Positions 11,002 to 24,200 are shown, counted from the stretch's first letter. The stretch: DNA of 64,000 nucleotides from Schizochytrium sp. TIO01 (GCA_004764695.1 SMSO01000033.1:2557001-2621000), one strand, 5' to 3'. Program-made: numbers and translations. The notes: a model not told the origin generated them from the letters alone.

Positions 11002-13683
11002 TTTGTCCACCAAAGCTCAACCTGACATGCCCTTCCCGTACGATATTCTTCAAACTCAAATCCAAAGCCGATCTTTCCAATCACACCAATCTAGCACTGC
11101 ACAGCAACCAGAAGCCGAGCTCTGCAAACTTTGCGAGGTCCGCGAGCTGGGTAGACCTCCTTGGAATAGTAAGAAACTCGTCGGTACCCAGGTAGCGCAA
11201 TCAGGGTTTTCGCAGGCAAGCAAAAGACGCAGGGGTCAGTACCGGAACGAGTTCACCCCCGTTGACCTCACGGACTTCGACCTCCTCCGCAAACGCTGCG
11301 GCCTTTAGAAGGTCCGCAGACACTGCCTCGGAGCGGTGAAAGGGCTCTGCTAAAGCCTCGTGGGCCACGAAACCGAATGAATAAAAGAGTGAATGAATTA
11401 CATTACTTTCTAACAAACAAACAAACAAACAAACAGAGGAAACAAAGGAAACATTAAAAAAAAATAACAATGAAATAAATTTATTTCCCCCCCCTCACTA
11501 GTTATAGGTACCTATTTCCTATCACTTCTCCAATCACGTTTTCATAATTCCATTAAAATGGCTCCGATTTCACCATCATCATCATCGCCAATCAAACTGT
11601 GATCGATGTTTCTTTCCGTCGCTTTCGGTGTATGTGTGTCTCTCTGTGTGTGTATACATATACGCATACGTACATGAATCGTCCGTGCGTACTCAGCGCT
11701 TCATTGAGGGAAACCAACATCAGAACGTCGTCGCTTTTGATGAAATGTTCTGTACTACTTCATTATCATCATCGCAAAACGGAGGGACTTCCGAACCTCT
11801 AAGAAAGCGCAGCAGTGAAGTGAGTTGAGTGCTTCAGCCCACAAATGATTGGGATCGTTCCAGAGTTAGTTTCTTGAAGCATTCCTGCACAATCGAGGTT
11901 TGTCTGCACGCACGAGTTGAGTGGAGTGGAGTGGAGTGGAGTTGAGACTTTCCCTGCTGGTTCTTGGATGTTGGTTGCGAACATAATCGACTAACTTTGT
12001 TCGCTCAAGCGGTTCGCAGCTCGCTGGAGCTGAGGACTTTGCACAAATAAATATATATATACCTGCATGTGCAGGCACTCTCGAAGGTGGTCAAGACCGA
12101 GCGAATTGGGTACGTACATACATTTGGGAATCCTCGAGATCGCCATGCGAACAAGTGACATACATACATACGCACATATATACATGCATGCCAAGAAGGC
12201 ATTGGTCGCATACGTTGCCGTCGTTGCCGTCGTTGTCGAGTAGCAAGTAGCGAACAAAGGCTCAAGGTCGATGCTGATTGGCAGCGAAGGAAGCCGACGA
12301 CGAAACCGAGCTCAGGTTTTGGTTTGTGCTGGTGCCGTTCGACACAATTGGTTTTGATTGATGATTTGCTATTTATTTATTGCCTTTCGTATTGGTATCG
12401 ATCACAGGCACTGACCGCTATTCCTCATCGCTTACGGTGCCAAGAGCGAGCACGATGAAGAAGGTATGAAGCAAGTCCTAACTCCGGCAGTGCAGGCGAC
12501 GGTCTTGATGAGGATATCCGGGAACCGCGACGACGAGGTCAACGTCGAGCGCAGCGAGTTCGACGCTCACAGAACTGACCATCATTGCCTACCTTCGCTT
12601 AGGCAGGAACTAGCGAACTTTGCCATTCCTTCCAATCGTTGCGAGCGTGAGTTTCATTCGCTGCACAATCACCCAAAGGTGGACGCTGCCAGAGGGTTGA
12701 AATTCGCGTCGGGAGGTGCTTCTTGCCACCGACCTCGCCGTTCGCTGTCTGCTCAGGGTTTGTGATTGATCGAGCTCGAGTATTCATTTCTTCTTGGCTG
12801 GAGAATCAATCGCCTTTAGACCCGGAGTTGGCGAACTTGGCGTTCTCGTTCTTGGCGTTCTTTGGGGTGTTCTGATGACGGGCGTAGCGCCTAGCTAGCG
12901 ATTTGACTAGCACTAAGAAGGTCTACATGGTGAGAAGTTCTCTCGTTGAGGCTGTCTTTCATCCTCCTGAGAAGAGCTTCTGTGACAGCACGTATGACAT
13001 GAAGAGAGACCTCGCAAAGTGTAGTGGATGAAGCTTTTGGTGGCGAGGGAGAAGCCGAGTCGAAGTTGCGTATTTTTATGTGGGTGCTTGAGCTGGGTGA
13101 AAAGTCACCGAGAACGGAAACATCGGGTTCGTTGGCTGGTGCCTCTACCACAAATTTGCAGCGCCACTGAGGGTTCACCCTGGTGATTTAACTCTGGCGC
13201 CGATTATTGCGAGCGCAGGAATCGTATGGACGCCGATGGCCACCAGTTACAGCCCCGCGGGGGACGGGGGACTTTGATTTTCTGATGCATGCCTGGGCAC
13301 TCACTCTAATCAAAGTCATCAGTTACCACCGCGCTTCGATGCTCTTATTTTCGGCCGATGCATATTCGCTGCCGTTTGATACATGTCATTGTGCTTTAGT
13401 CCCAACTTCTCTAGCTAGATTGCAAAGCGGAAGAAGAGGAAGCACGGGACCTTATAATATACTAACAAACACAATTGAATTAAAGCAAAATTGTATCTTA
13501 ATGGCATTTAGAATAGTGTTGACTGTTTTGAAGGTCAATGGATAACCATGGTGCTGTCCACCCAATGGAACTGTAACACTGAAAAATCTGATCGATCTAG
13601 AAGACCATAGTTTGCCGACAACCAGAGAATTTTTTTATTAAAGGCTAAAAAACAAGCCTGGCTTACTTGCCCGAATGTATATT
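11002..13683. other. Long intergenic region with short repeats, no supported gene
   Basis: Contains an (AAAC)n run at 11415–11436, a perfect palindrome TAGGTACCTA at 11505–11514, (TGGAG)n at 11920–11943, CATA-type repeats near 12157–12190 and a (GTTGCC) pair near 12214–12232. A 93-codon ORF (11027–11308, +) begins 25 bp from the bestrophin start on the other strand. A 100-codon ORF is at 12466–12765. Neither resembles a known protein. Confidence 0.4.
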
Positions 13684-15243
13684 TTAAACGATGATGGAAG
13701 CCTCATTGAATAGCTTCGAACGTAATTTTGATAAGCTCCACGCGCGATGATTGGCAAGATGTTGTGGTCCTTGTGCTGCCAGGTCTCGAAGCATACGTGG
13801 GTTGCACAAGGTGCAGCAATTCGCTACACGTGTGGGATTCACTTTGCGGGATGGTGCCACTCGCTTGTATTCTTTGAAAATATTCATATAGTTCGCTTTT
13901 CCTGGTACAAAGCGAGAGACCATCTGGAGGTAATTTGTATCAAAGGCGTCTTCCGGTGGTAAAGTTCTCCATACATGATATTCGTCATACGCGGTTTGAT
14001 TGTTTGTCAGATACAGTAGGTAATCTGCCAGGTCTTTTGGTGAAGCGAAATCATGGACATTGATGAAAGAGCGCCGCGTGGTAATGTTGAAAACATCAGG
14101 AGCACCCATGTATATTGGAATCGGCCCAAAACTCAGCGTCTTCATCAACTTCTCTGTCACGTATCCATCCAGGATAGTATTCTCGAAGGCTAAGTAGAAC
14201 TTGTACTTGGCAGCTAAGTCCGCCATATTTTGCAATGGCTTTGGAGGCGTTTTTGCACCTTTTCCGCATGAACCATAGTGATCAATGGACCCTACTGACT
14301 TGGGTAAAATTTTCTCGAGTTCGCTGATGTATTCTCCGCGGCGGCTTGAAGTTGGTTCGCAGTTACTAATGACTGAGAGCGCAAACAAAGGGCGTCCAGA
14401 CTCGCTCACAAGCTTTGCAACCTGCTTATTTCGCTGTACATAGGTCACAGGCCTTACAAGGAAATTGGGATTCAGTAGTCTATTCCAAAAATGAATACCC
14501 ATCACAAAGTCCACGTTTGACTGAGCTTCCTGAGTCACGTGGCTGGCTTCACGTAAATAGATTACACGGTATCGACGCGTCGTCTGATCAGGCATGAAAC
14601 GAGGGATCTCATGATCCCAAAGCTTGAAGCGTGTTAGGCGTTCAGCGTCTGAGCGATCAACAACCACAATTCCTGCTTTACTAAGATCGCCACCCTCCTT
14701 GACCTGAAACATCTTGCACCCAGTGTCTTGCAAACATCCTGGACTCCCAGGTCCTGAGTTGACTGGACACCCGGAGAATCTTTGAAGAGCCGTAGCTGAC
14801 TCGCCGAGCATGCGCCCGTAAAAAGCAACCTGCATGTTAGCCCTTTCTGTTTTGGACCCATTATAATACTCCTCAAATTTAGTACCGCAGTTCGCTTCCT
14901 CGATGAGATTCTGTGGATTGCGGCAATCCTTTGCGCCGACAAATGAAGGCGAATTCTTATTCTTCGCTCCTGGCTCATCATAATCTTCTGGCTCCACCTC
15001 TTCAGATGGATCACCATGATCGTCTGCTTTAAAAGATGGGTTTAGACTTGCTCTCAAAGCTGCAGTCTCTACCCCGATGTTCTTGAGGCCGAAATCACAT
15101 TTTTGCTCCCAAAACAAATTTAATGAAATGAGGACTACTATTGTAATGCTCAGCAGTATGAAGGAATGCCTTTGTTGTGCCACACATCGGTACTGATCTC
15201 TTGGTTTATTTACGTCTGACCTTGGGCTTCCACACCCACGCAT
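13684..15243 (-). CDS. GT10-family fucosyltransferase (alpha-1,3/4 type), Golgi type II membrane protein
   Basis: Predicted Golgi enzyme that transfers fucose from GDP-fucose to glycans. It has 519 residues from ATG 15243; the open frame begins earlier only at TTG 15255. A short basic cytosolic tail is followed by one membrane anchor (about 27–44, SFILLSITIVVLISLNLF), then an acidic stem to about residue 105, then the catalytic domain. The C-terminal half has the GT10 signature: SNCEP…SRRGEYISELEKIL, IDHYGSCG, then FYLAFENTILDGYVTEKL (about 349–366), PIPIYMGAP (374–382) and RRSFINV. This is the nucleotide-sugar binding lobe. N-glycosylation sequons occur in the lumenal part. The acceptor sugar cannot be inferred. 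Single exon, with no near neighbour. Confidence 0.86.
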   Translation of the reverse strand: MRGCGSPRSDVNKPRDQYRCVAQQRHSFILLSITIVVLISLNLFWEQKCDFGLKNIGVETAALRASLNPSFKADDHGDPSEEVEPEDYDEPGAKNKNSPSFVGAKDCRNPQNLIEEANCGTKFEEYYNGSKTERANMQVAFYGRMLGESATALQRFSGCPVNSGPGSPGCLQDTGCKMFQVKEGGDLSKAGIVVVDRSDAERLTRFKLWDHEIPRFMPDQTTRRYRVIYLREASHVTQEAQSNVDFVMGIHFWNRLLNPNFLVRPVTYVQRNKQVAKLVSESGRPLFALSVISNCEPTSSRRGEYISELEKILPKSVGSIDHYGSCGKGAKTPPKPLQNMADLAAKYKFYLAFENTILDGYVTEKLMKTLSFGPIPIYMGAPDVFNITTRRSFINVHDFASPKDLADYLLYLTNNQTAYDEYHVWRTLPPEDAFDTNYLQMVSRFVPGKANYMNIFKEYKRVAPSRKVNPTRVANCCTLCNPRMLRDLAAQGPQHLANHRAWSLSKLRSKLFNEASIIV

Positions 15244-16750
15244 CTTCGTGCGCAAGTCTCTCTCTTCGCTGCTCGCTCAGAGTAGCAAAGTCCAGCTAAT
15301 TCGGGCTCGATCTTTTGATCGTTCGAAAAGGCAAGAACAGGTCTGCTCGTAGCTCCTTGTCCACAAACGACCCACTGCGTGTCCACTTGCGCTGCACCGA
15401 GGTTTCCTCGACTGCTTCGTCTTGCGTTGGCGCTCTGCAGACTCGCAGTTCAAGGTCAGCAGTGATAAACTTGTCTGACGTACTACGTGCCACTCTTGCC
15501 GGCACGTACTCTTTCTCTTTATCCCTCACACAATCGTTTTTACAACTTTACCAAAAACTTTTTAAACAATCAATCAAAGGCGAAGTAAAAGTTGGGGTCC
15601 TCGCTCCGTGAGGGGTGCACATAAGAAGACTTGCTTTTCAGCGCACGCTATGACAAAGGTGGGGTACTCGAAGGGCACCTGCAGTAGGACCCGCTACCGA
15701 GGTACTAGGCCTGGGGGGGCGTAATCGCGGAAGATGTGCACAGTGCCCCCCTCGAACGCACCCTGGCATTGGTTGGAGGTGTTGCTAAATTACTCAGAGC
15801 TGCAGTGACTCTCATTGTTCTGAGGTAATAATAATTCGCGAGAAAGAAGAAACCTTTTAGAAAGGATTGGTGAAGAGACAGCCTATCGATGTCCCTTTCT
15901 GCGCATCGCGTACTGCCCATGCACTTTGGGGAATGGCAACTCCAAGGTCTTGGTGTTTGCTGTGAGGGAGTCTGAGGTTGGTTGGGAAGGTCGACCCGGA
16001 TCTTCGTTTGGAGAGGGTTTCTGCACTCGCCGAAGGGCTTTGCATCGTCGCATAGGATATGGGGACATGACCCCTTGACACTGAACCCTTGACGCTGAAG
16101 CTGGGCAGTATATACTGCAGGGAGATTGATTCTTTTCTTGGTTTTAGAGCGTCTGTGAAAAGGTTTCCAGGACTAGGTAAGTGTGTACCTACCTCCCCGG
16201 AAAATGGAAATCATTTTTATAGAATAAAAAATATTTTCTAATTTGAGGGTCAGCATATGATAATAGTACTAATACAGAAAAGTACCGTTGAGTTTCTGCA
16301 ATTGAACCAACGATTGAACGAACAATTAAACAAAGATGTATAGGCCTGCGTACGTTTGTAAACAAGACAGAAAACTATGGATGTGGATGGATGGATAGGA
16401 GATGGTAAATGGTAGAATGCGATGAGAGACGGAGTTGAAAGAAGCCCGAAAAGTGACGACCTCGGGCAATATAAATAAGCTGTAGACCAAACTTTCTCTC
16501 AAGACAAAGAAAAAAAAATCGTCAACGATGAAGTAGCAAGTTAGAGTAAAAGAAAGAAGACCGGATGTTGCAGTAATAGCAAAGATTAGCAAAACCCTCA
16601 CTGATCGTGTGTGAAAACTAAGTCAAACGCACGACACTTAGAATACATTTCAACGCGTTGTGAGGCTTACCGAAGACTAGATTTCATCAACTGAAGCACA
16701 TCTTATAAGTTCAACTTCTTTACACAAGCTTCGAGACTATTGTCGAGGAC
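15244..16750. other. Intergenic, promoter of fucosyltransferase plus AT-rich spacer
   Basis: Nothing supported. A C/G-rich patch lies at about 15590–15760 (including GGGGGG at 15712). The 16200–16620 part is AT-rich with ATGGATGG-type repeats at 16377–16395. Confidence 0.4.
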
Positions 16751-17496
16751 CATGAGTTTAGCATTGTATACATTCCGCCTCGCCTCGTAAGGATGAGACA
16801 TCTTGCAATCCTGCAAGGCTCTCGTTAAAGCCCGGCTGCGGATGTCTGCTGTCATGTGCCTGCACAACGCTTTGCAAGTCGCTCTGAAATGGCAGATTTT
16901 GGCAGAGGAGACTTGCTGATATTGGAGTCACAGAAGTCCTCGCTCTGGGTGCGGATGGGACCGTCTTTAGCAGCAAGCCACAGACGTTTTAGAAACTCTG
17001 CTGCCTGAGCCCAAAGCTTATGGTGCACTTACCAACATCGGACTTGTCGCATACCCACAGATGCGCAAGCACTTGCTTGTCAATGATAACAGTTTTCTGG
17101 CGTCTATGGAACGCAAGGCTACAATTCTGCAGGAGGGCAAGCAGGACCCTGCAAAAGATACTTTTCAAGCTACGCAGCTTGGAATCAATGTAGAACTGGC
17201 TCGCATGGCGCCAGAGGTTACATACTCGTGTGCCATTTTCCCGCGACGTTGAAATCTGCACAGGTGTGTTTGGGCTAATTGAGGCCTCCATGACTCGTCG
17301 CATTGCTGCCCGGCTCGGTTTTGGCAAGTACCTGCTAGATGAGGTAGAAAAAATGCCATCAAATACTTTGATGAACTATTACTCTGCGGAGTTTTGCAAA
17401 GTTTGCGAGCCTGCTTCTTCCTCACTCTATGCATCAGCCTTTGACACAAAGGTCTTGGCAGCGCTCGAATATTACAAACATATGGAGCTTAAGTGA
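16751..17496 (+). pseudogene. Fragmentary coding locus in three frames, possible HEAT/ARM-like protein
   Basis: Three protein-like segments follow one another on the plus strand in different frames. They are about 16798–16915 (ending LQVALKWQILAEE), 16970–17250 (VLETLLPEPK, ALTNIGLVAYPQMRKHLL, ASMERKATILQEGKQ), and 17230–17496 (SMTRRIAARLGFGKYLL, EYYKHMELK, stop). They look like consecutive helices. An acceptor-like TTTAG precedes the second segment. An intron of about 95 bp (GTAGAA…TTGAG, 17192–17286) or about 66 bp could join the second to the third in phase 0. No satisfactory join connects the first two, so this is either a decayed gene or an unresolved multi-exon gene. The helix pattern weakly recalls proteasome chaperone PSMD5, but I would not name it. 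Confidence 0.35.
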
Positions 17497-18247
17497 ACTC
17501 TTCCGGGTTTATAAACCTCAGACGCAAAGCTACTAGTCTATACTTTTGTACATCATGCATTATGATCTTTATGTAGCCATGGTATCGCTGGAACTTCCAT
17601 AGACCCATACTTCCCTCGGCAATTATAACCATTAGACCAAATACCTAAACCATCTTTGTTGTATCTACTTTCTCAATTCACGTACTTTGAATGTTTAATC
17701 TACTACAATGGCATCGATATACCTTTTTACTTATTCGATGAATTACAGAACCTAGTACGTAGGTATCACTCTTAAGAGGTAGCCTCCTTGTTTAGTAGTT
17801 TGTTATCAATCTATTGTTTCCTGTTGTATTCCATTTTGAAGTGTTCGTGTTATTTCGTAAAGTCCCAAAATCAAAAAAGTGAAATCCGAGACAATGACAG
17901 ACACAATAAACTGATCGCCCGACACGTTTTTTGAACAAACCAGGAAACCAAGTTGACCTCAAATCGAAGTGGATTTTAAAACAAAATGAAACGTGTTAAT
18001 ACAAAGATTTCACTGTTGAAGGTTCTACAAAGCCTTACTCCAACTATGTAGAACAAACATTATGTTCAAACTTGCATCCAAACGAAAAGAACAAAATTGA
18101 ACTCATCCTCTGGACAAACTGTTCTTACAAGACTTATTCTCAAAAAAAAAATTAAGGCGGTTATGAAGGAAGAATATCTCCAAGATCTATTAAAATGCAA
18201 TCGAAGAATAATCAAAGCTTGGGCTTATAGGGTGAAGTTTTAGGAAG
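17497..18247. other. Intergenic, AT-rich
   Basis: AT-rich spacer between the fragmentary plus-strand locus and the 3' end of the LRR–kinase gene. No ORF of interest. Confidence 0.5.
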
Positions 18248-21200
18248 CTACTCTAGCTCAAATTCAGCCCCAACAATATCTGGAGTTAGCAACGGCTCGA
18301 GTTTAGCTCTCAGAACGCTTGGAAGACTTCTGCCTTGTATATTTTCGCTCCAGTACATACGCAGACGCTCCGCACGAACCACTCGCCACGCCTCATGCAC
18401 TTGCTCTGGAGAGTCAGGATAATATAAGTCGACACTACGTCTTCTGCTGCATTTTCTTATATGAGTGTAGCAAGCTTGCTTGTTCTTGGAGCTGTATTCA
18501 AGACACCAAGCACAAAACCGATGCCCGCAGCTACCATTGCCACAGATCACAGCAGAGCATCCCTCAAATTCGTCAAAGCGAGCCTTACAATTTGGACAGC
18601 TCGTAATCAAGAGTTTTTCTTTCATGTGCTGCAAATGCATCTTTGCTTCTAAGCTCAGCCCGCCTTCTTCAAGAATCACTGCCATGCGCTTTTCAATCTC
18701 CTCTTCGACCCGAACTAAAGCATCGCTTTCCGCTTTCATCTGCGCGATCCGCAAAAGGTGTCTCAGAGCCCTTGGCGCAAGGCGCGCAATATCTTGGCCC
18801 ATGATTCTTCCATCGCATTTATCCTCCACGCATTTCATCGTTCCATCGGCACCCACAGTCACAGAGGCTTCTGGGTCCGTAGCAGCTTCTACTGAGCTTG
18901 CGATACAGTCTCGGCAAAGGAAATGTTCTCTCTCGCAGCACGTGCCCTCGGAAAGCGGGATGTCATCCAAGCATACAGGACACCTTACTAAAGGGTCTGC
19001 GGCAACCCCGAATGCCTCAAGCGCTTCAACGGCACTTGGACGATGCTCAGGATTTATCGCTTTGAGAGAGTTTATGAGCGACTGTATTGCAGATGTTCGC
19101 TCACGGGGATATAGCTTCTCTAGGACTACACCCACAGAGTACATATCCATTGCAGTTTCGAACCTGTCTACGGGCCCAGTCTGCAATTCAGGAGCAAGGT
19201 ACTGTGCCGTCGCCTGAAGAGATGTGTATGTTGCTGTGGAATCCGCTACTTTCATACCATCGAAATCCCCAAGCAGTGGGGTCTCGATACTCGTGAGGAA
19301 GATGTTCTCTGGCTTGATGTCGCAGTGTACGATGTTCAGAGCATGCATGTCAGCCACCCCAATGAGTAAGCCTGAGGCAAGTCGATTCCGCGTAGCATTG
19401 TCTGCGTTGGGGTGTTTTTTAATCCATTCTGCCAAGTTGCCTTGCTCGTAGAAGGGCATCACGATGCATCCGCGTGGTACTCCATGTACTTTACTAACAA
19501 AGACACCGATAATGCGGATTATATGTCGCGAAGCGACCTTGCCTAGATTCGCAGCTTGCATGTAGAAAGCCCTAATTTGACTCGGATGCCCGAGTTGAAA
19601 CTGCTTTAGAACGAGAGTTTTGCCAGCGCTATCTAGCACCTTCTGTACCGTCTTGCCACTCCTCGTAACCAGAAGCTCTCCAACAGGCTGGAAATCCGAA
19701 ATTTCTATGTTTGCTAGCCAGAGATCAGAGCAAGCCACCTCAAGGACACCATCTGCACTTACATGTACCTTTTCGAGCCATGCTTGGTCTTTCAGTAGTT
19801 CTGGGTAATGCTCCTGCGCGTGTTGCAGAGTTTCGGCAAGTTTATGACGAAATGTTTTGCTCAGCTCGATAGGGGTACCTTCAGAGAGAATAAGCTCTTG
19901 TTTTTTTATTCGACGCTCGAAGTACGCTTTATCTTCTTCCTCCAGGTTCTTCCCCTCGAGGTCTCTTTTGGCTCTCTTGATAATTTCCGTCGCATCTCGC
20001 GACCTGGCAAGTTTCTCGTATAGCTCTATAACACAAGAGACATTGGTTTCTTTCGAACTCAAAAGCACATAGTCGTATAACTCCGCAATGTCCTCCGGTG
20101 AAAGAATGATAGGTTCATCTACCTTGAAGTCTTGGGTTGACTTCTCCAAACCATCAAATACTGAGCTGATAGCGCATAGTACCTCTGTCACTGTGCCACG
20201 AAACGTATCCCCTTTCAGGTCCTCAAGCTCTTCCTGCAGAGCATTTTGAAGTTCAGAAAGCTCAGGCTTCAGTTTTGTGGACTTTTCAGGCTCCCTCATA
20301 GCAACCCTGAATGCGTCACCAAGTCCCAACTCACTCACTCGCAAAATGACTTTTTCCACCGCTTCTTCGCTTCGTTGATTAACGTTACTCTGATAACTAC
20401 TTTGGCTCGCCTTGTACTCTTTGACGCACTTGTCAGCCCGACCAAGCAACTCCTGGCAGTCTTTGAAGTCAGCCGCGCATGCACGTCCATCCAATGCTGC
20501 GCCACTTATGCTCAGACCCTGCAACAAACTGGCAAGCCTTTCCTTAAAGCCACGAACTTGAACCTCATTGCTTTCGTAGAACCCAGTCCGAACCCAAGGG
20601 TGCACATTTTGCACGAGTGAACGCAAGCGCGCTCTTTCATCGTTTCGCTCCGCAATGAGCTGAGATAAACCAGCCGGAGAGCTTTCACGAATCCGGGCTT
20701 GGCAAGATTCTAAACGGTCTTTGGAGTTCGTGATGTCACTAGAAGTCTGTTTCAACTTCAATTGAACAAAGTGGCCTTGAATGACTGGGCCTGCGAACTC
20801 CTCAAACAGTGCAATCGCGGTCTGCAGGGAGTCTTCTCTAGCCACACCACGGCCTGCCCGCGTGTGCGAGACCTCCTTGGCGAGCTGCACCACGTCAGCA
20901 AAGCTCACCCCACCCATGTCCGGTGGTTCTCTGAGGTATGGTTGGCGAAACGCAGTAACAGCAGATGCTCAAGTCAGGATTCCATTCGATAGATGCTTCA
21001 ACACAGCTCGTGCACCAGACATTTATTTCAATCACGACGGAGAGACTCAATGCCCCTACCATCAAAGAATCAAACTTACATAGCATCTTCTGAGCCCCTG
21101 GCCTCTGCACAAGGTTCGTTCGCCTCATCAATGCAGACACAGGAATCAGGGTCCGGGGCTGCAATATCCTCTCCAGGAGTACACACCTTTGCAAACAATT

Positions 21201-24200
21201 CTTCGGGGGTTATGAAGTCTCCAAACTCACACCTGTGTCAAGTCAATCGAATGTTCAATACGAGGTCTCGTGAGAACAACAATTCGTGAATTTCAAGACA
21301 GCCTTGCAGCTCCAGGACCGACATTGATGACACAGCCTAGGCAAACCTGACAGCTAGCTGCGAGCGACGACGGAACTTACCAGGTTTTCACAGAAGGGCA
21401 TGTTTTGTGCAGAGATTTAGCAATTGCCTTGGCGCCGTCGATGCCGATGTGATTGTGTTGGAGACTGTGTGGTCACCAATAAGCGATTGTAATGTCGCGA
21501 CATGTCAGTTCAGTGCGTTTGATTCTCGACGATATTGAGCCACAGCCATATACTGCACCACTCTCCTTTCCTTGTGTTCGATCTTGGGATTTGGCAAAAG
21601 GCCGCTTCGGTTGTTGCTCTTTACCATCGGTTCACCCATTTATTCCCTGCATTCCTTATGTCCGTAATCATTCAGGGCTCTTTCATTGACTGTTTTCTTT
21701 CTCGCTCTCTATTTCCTTTTTTATTTTTTTCCTCTCTCTCTCTCCAGTTTCGAATCTCAGCGCGCAGCTCTCTTTTTGCCCTCTTTCTGCTCTACAAACG
21801 TACGACAATCGAGTGAGGTTTTTGCATCCCTTCAGTGCTTTGGCGACTGCCTTTGCGCCCTCATCGCCAATGTTGTTCTGTGAAAGACTGTGTACGAGTA
21901 TTTTTCATTCGTTGTGCAATACAATTATTACGCGTCAGTCACTTGAGTGTTTCCAATACTCCAAACAAGCGCTCCCCCGCCACCACAGGAACCCAAACAG
22001 CGTTCTCAACGTCATGTTCTTTCTGTCTGTGCTGTATTTCCGTAATTCTTCTCTCCTCATTCAATGAAACGTTGCGCATTCTATTCACATGATAACTCAT
22101 CACCGTTGCTATCTTTTGCTCTGTTCCCGAAAGCGCTTCTTCAAGTTCTATCGCCCAATCTTGAACTTCATGTCCTCAATTCTCTGTCTTTGCAAGGTGA
22201 CTTTCCCGTTTTATCACCTTCACAACTCAGCGCAGCGCAAGTTTTCGATTCTACGAACGTACTACAATTCTGTCAGCTTCTCGCACCCCTCAAGAGCGTT
22301 GGCGACTGCCTTTGCGCCCTCAGAGCCAATGTTGTTCTCTGAAAGACTGTGTACGAGTATTTTCCATTCGTTGTGCAATACAATTATTACGCGTCAGTCA
22401 ATCAGTTAATCAGTCAGTGAGATCGTGAACTGCTTTCATGTCTGCGTCTCAAGTTCTTCTGCGAAGCAATACTTCTGCAACTTCACAACACTGATTCTCT
22501 ACATTCGCATTCTCTGCTCTGTCTGTTTTTGCATCATTCGTCCTCAGCATTCAAAATCCTACTCATCGCTTTTGACAGTTCTTTTTGAGTTTGTTTTCAC
22601 ATCGTTTCTTCTGTTCTTTCTTTCTTTCCAAACAAAGGAACTCTTCTGCAACACATATGATTTTCTCTCTTTGGTCTCTCTTCTTTCGTTCCGAGTCGAC
22701 CATTTCTCTTCTTTTTCTATTTCTTTTTCCTTTTCGCATCTCAAAGGCTGAAATGAAATACGAAACAGCAGACTTTTCCAAACGTACCCCAATGTAGCGA
22801 GGTCTTTGCATCCCTTCAGTGCTTTGGCGACTGCCTTTGCGCCCTCAGAGCCAATGTTGTTCTGTGAAAGACTGTGTACGAGTATTTTCCATTCGTTGTG
22901 CAATACAATCAATCTTACTCAGTCAATCGCTGTCCATCTGAATGCCTTCTTTCTTCTCGTGTCTTCAGAGAACTAAGAATGTCTCTCTCAGCGCCATTCT
23001 TCGTTGTCTCTGCAATATTCATCCGCACTTTCAAATTCACCACTTTCGTGGGAGTGTGATTTCTCAATTTATTTCTTTCCCCAAATAATCGTATTTTGCT
23101 TATTCTTCCTTGCAACTTTAATCTTTGAAAGAGTGTTCTTGAAAGATCATACGTGTTTGCTCTTTCTTTTGTGCGTCTCTTTTCTTACGTTCTCCCATTC
23201 TCTCTTTCCGAACCAAAACGCATCGATAGTATGATGGTACCATAACTACTGCGCAGTGGAGATTCAACACGCTCATAAAACATACCTCAATGTGGTGAGA
23301 TTATCACGACCTTTCAGTGCGTTTGCGACGGCCTTTATGCCCTCTTCGCCAACGTTGTTCCCCCAAAGCCTGTCATTGGTTGTTAGAAGAGAGTATTTTC
23401 AAAGTTAGTAAAAAGCTGCATTACTTCTCAAGTGTTCTTTTAACATCACAACTCCAATTGCAGAACTCTCTCTCTTTCTCTCTTTTCGCTGTGAGGAATC
23501 GTCGTTCTGAAGAGCCTTCCTTCTCTCGATGAGTACCAACATGTAAGCAATAAGTATATTGCTTCTGTACACTTTATTGTTGTTCTGTAAACTTTTACTC
23601 CGATTACACCTTCCTTTTTTTTATATTATTATTATTTTTTCATGCTTTTCAATTTAAAAATAAAACAAACAATTGGTACTGTTCTTTTCCGCTTTGAAAC
23701 AAGGCCCCATCACTACTAACTGCCAAGGTGGGTGGGTAATCTTTCAAACAGCTATTGTATAAACTTATATATCAATCAAACGTACCTCAAGTCAGTGAGA
23801 CTCTTGCATCCCTCCAGAGAGATTGCGATGGCCTTTGCGCCCTCTGTGCCGATTTTGTTGTTAAAGAGGCTGGTTTGTGCAACACAACAAATACGAGTCA
23901 GTCAGTCAACTGCTTTCATGTCTGCTTTCATCAAGTTCTTCTGCGAAGCAATACTCCTACAACTTCACAACACTGATTCTCTACATTTGCGTTCTCTGCT
24001 CTGTCTGTTTTCCTTCAGCATTCAAGTTCTATTCAATGTTTTTTACTTCTTCTTGAGTTTGATTCGTATCATTTGTTCGGTTCATTCTTTCATTCTTTCC
24101 AAAGGAAGGAACTCTTCTGCAACAAATACTTTCTCTCTTTGTGGCCCCTCTTATTTCTTTCCGAGTCGATCATTTAAAAAAAATTTTAGCATTCCAAAGG

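Noticed and set aside
11027-11308. 93-codon ORF divergent from bestrophin
   Set aside because: Starts 25 bp from the bestrophin ATG, has no recognisable domain, and is probably promoter/5' UTR.
12466-12765. 100-codon plus-strand ORF
   Set aside because: No family resemblance; minus-strand frames of similar length overlap it.
22559-22912. Separate minus-strand ORF with an LRR at its start
   Set aside because: Only the 84 bp at 22788–22871 are coding; the Lys/Glu/Arg-rich remainder is translated intron. It is one exon of the 18248–24498 gene.
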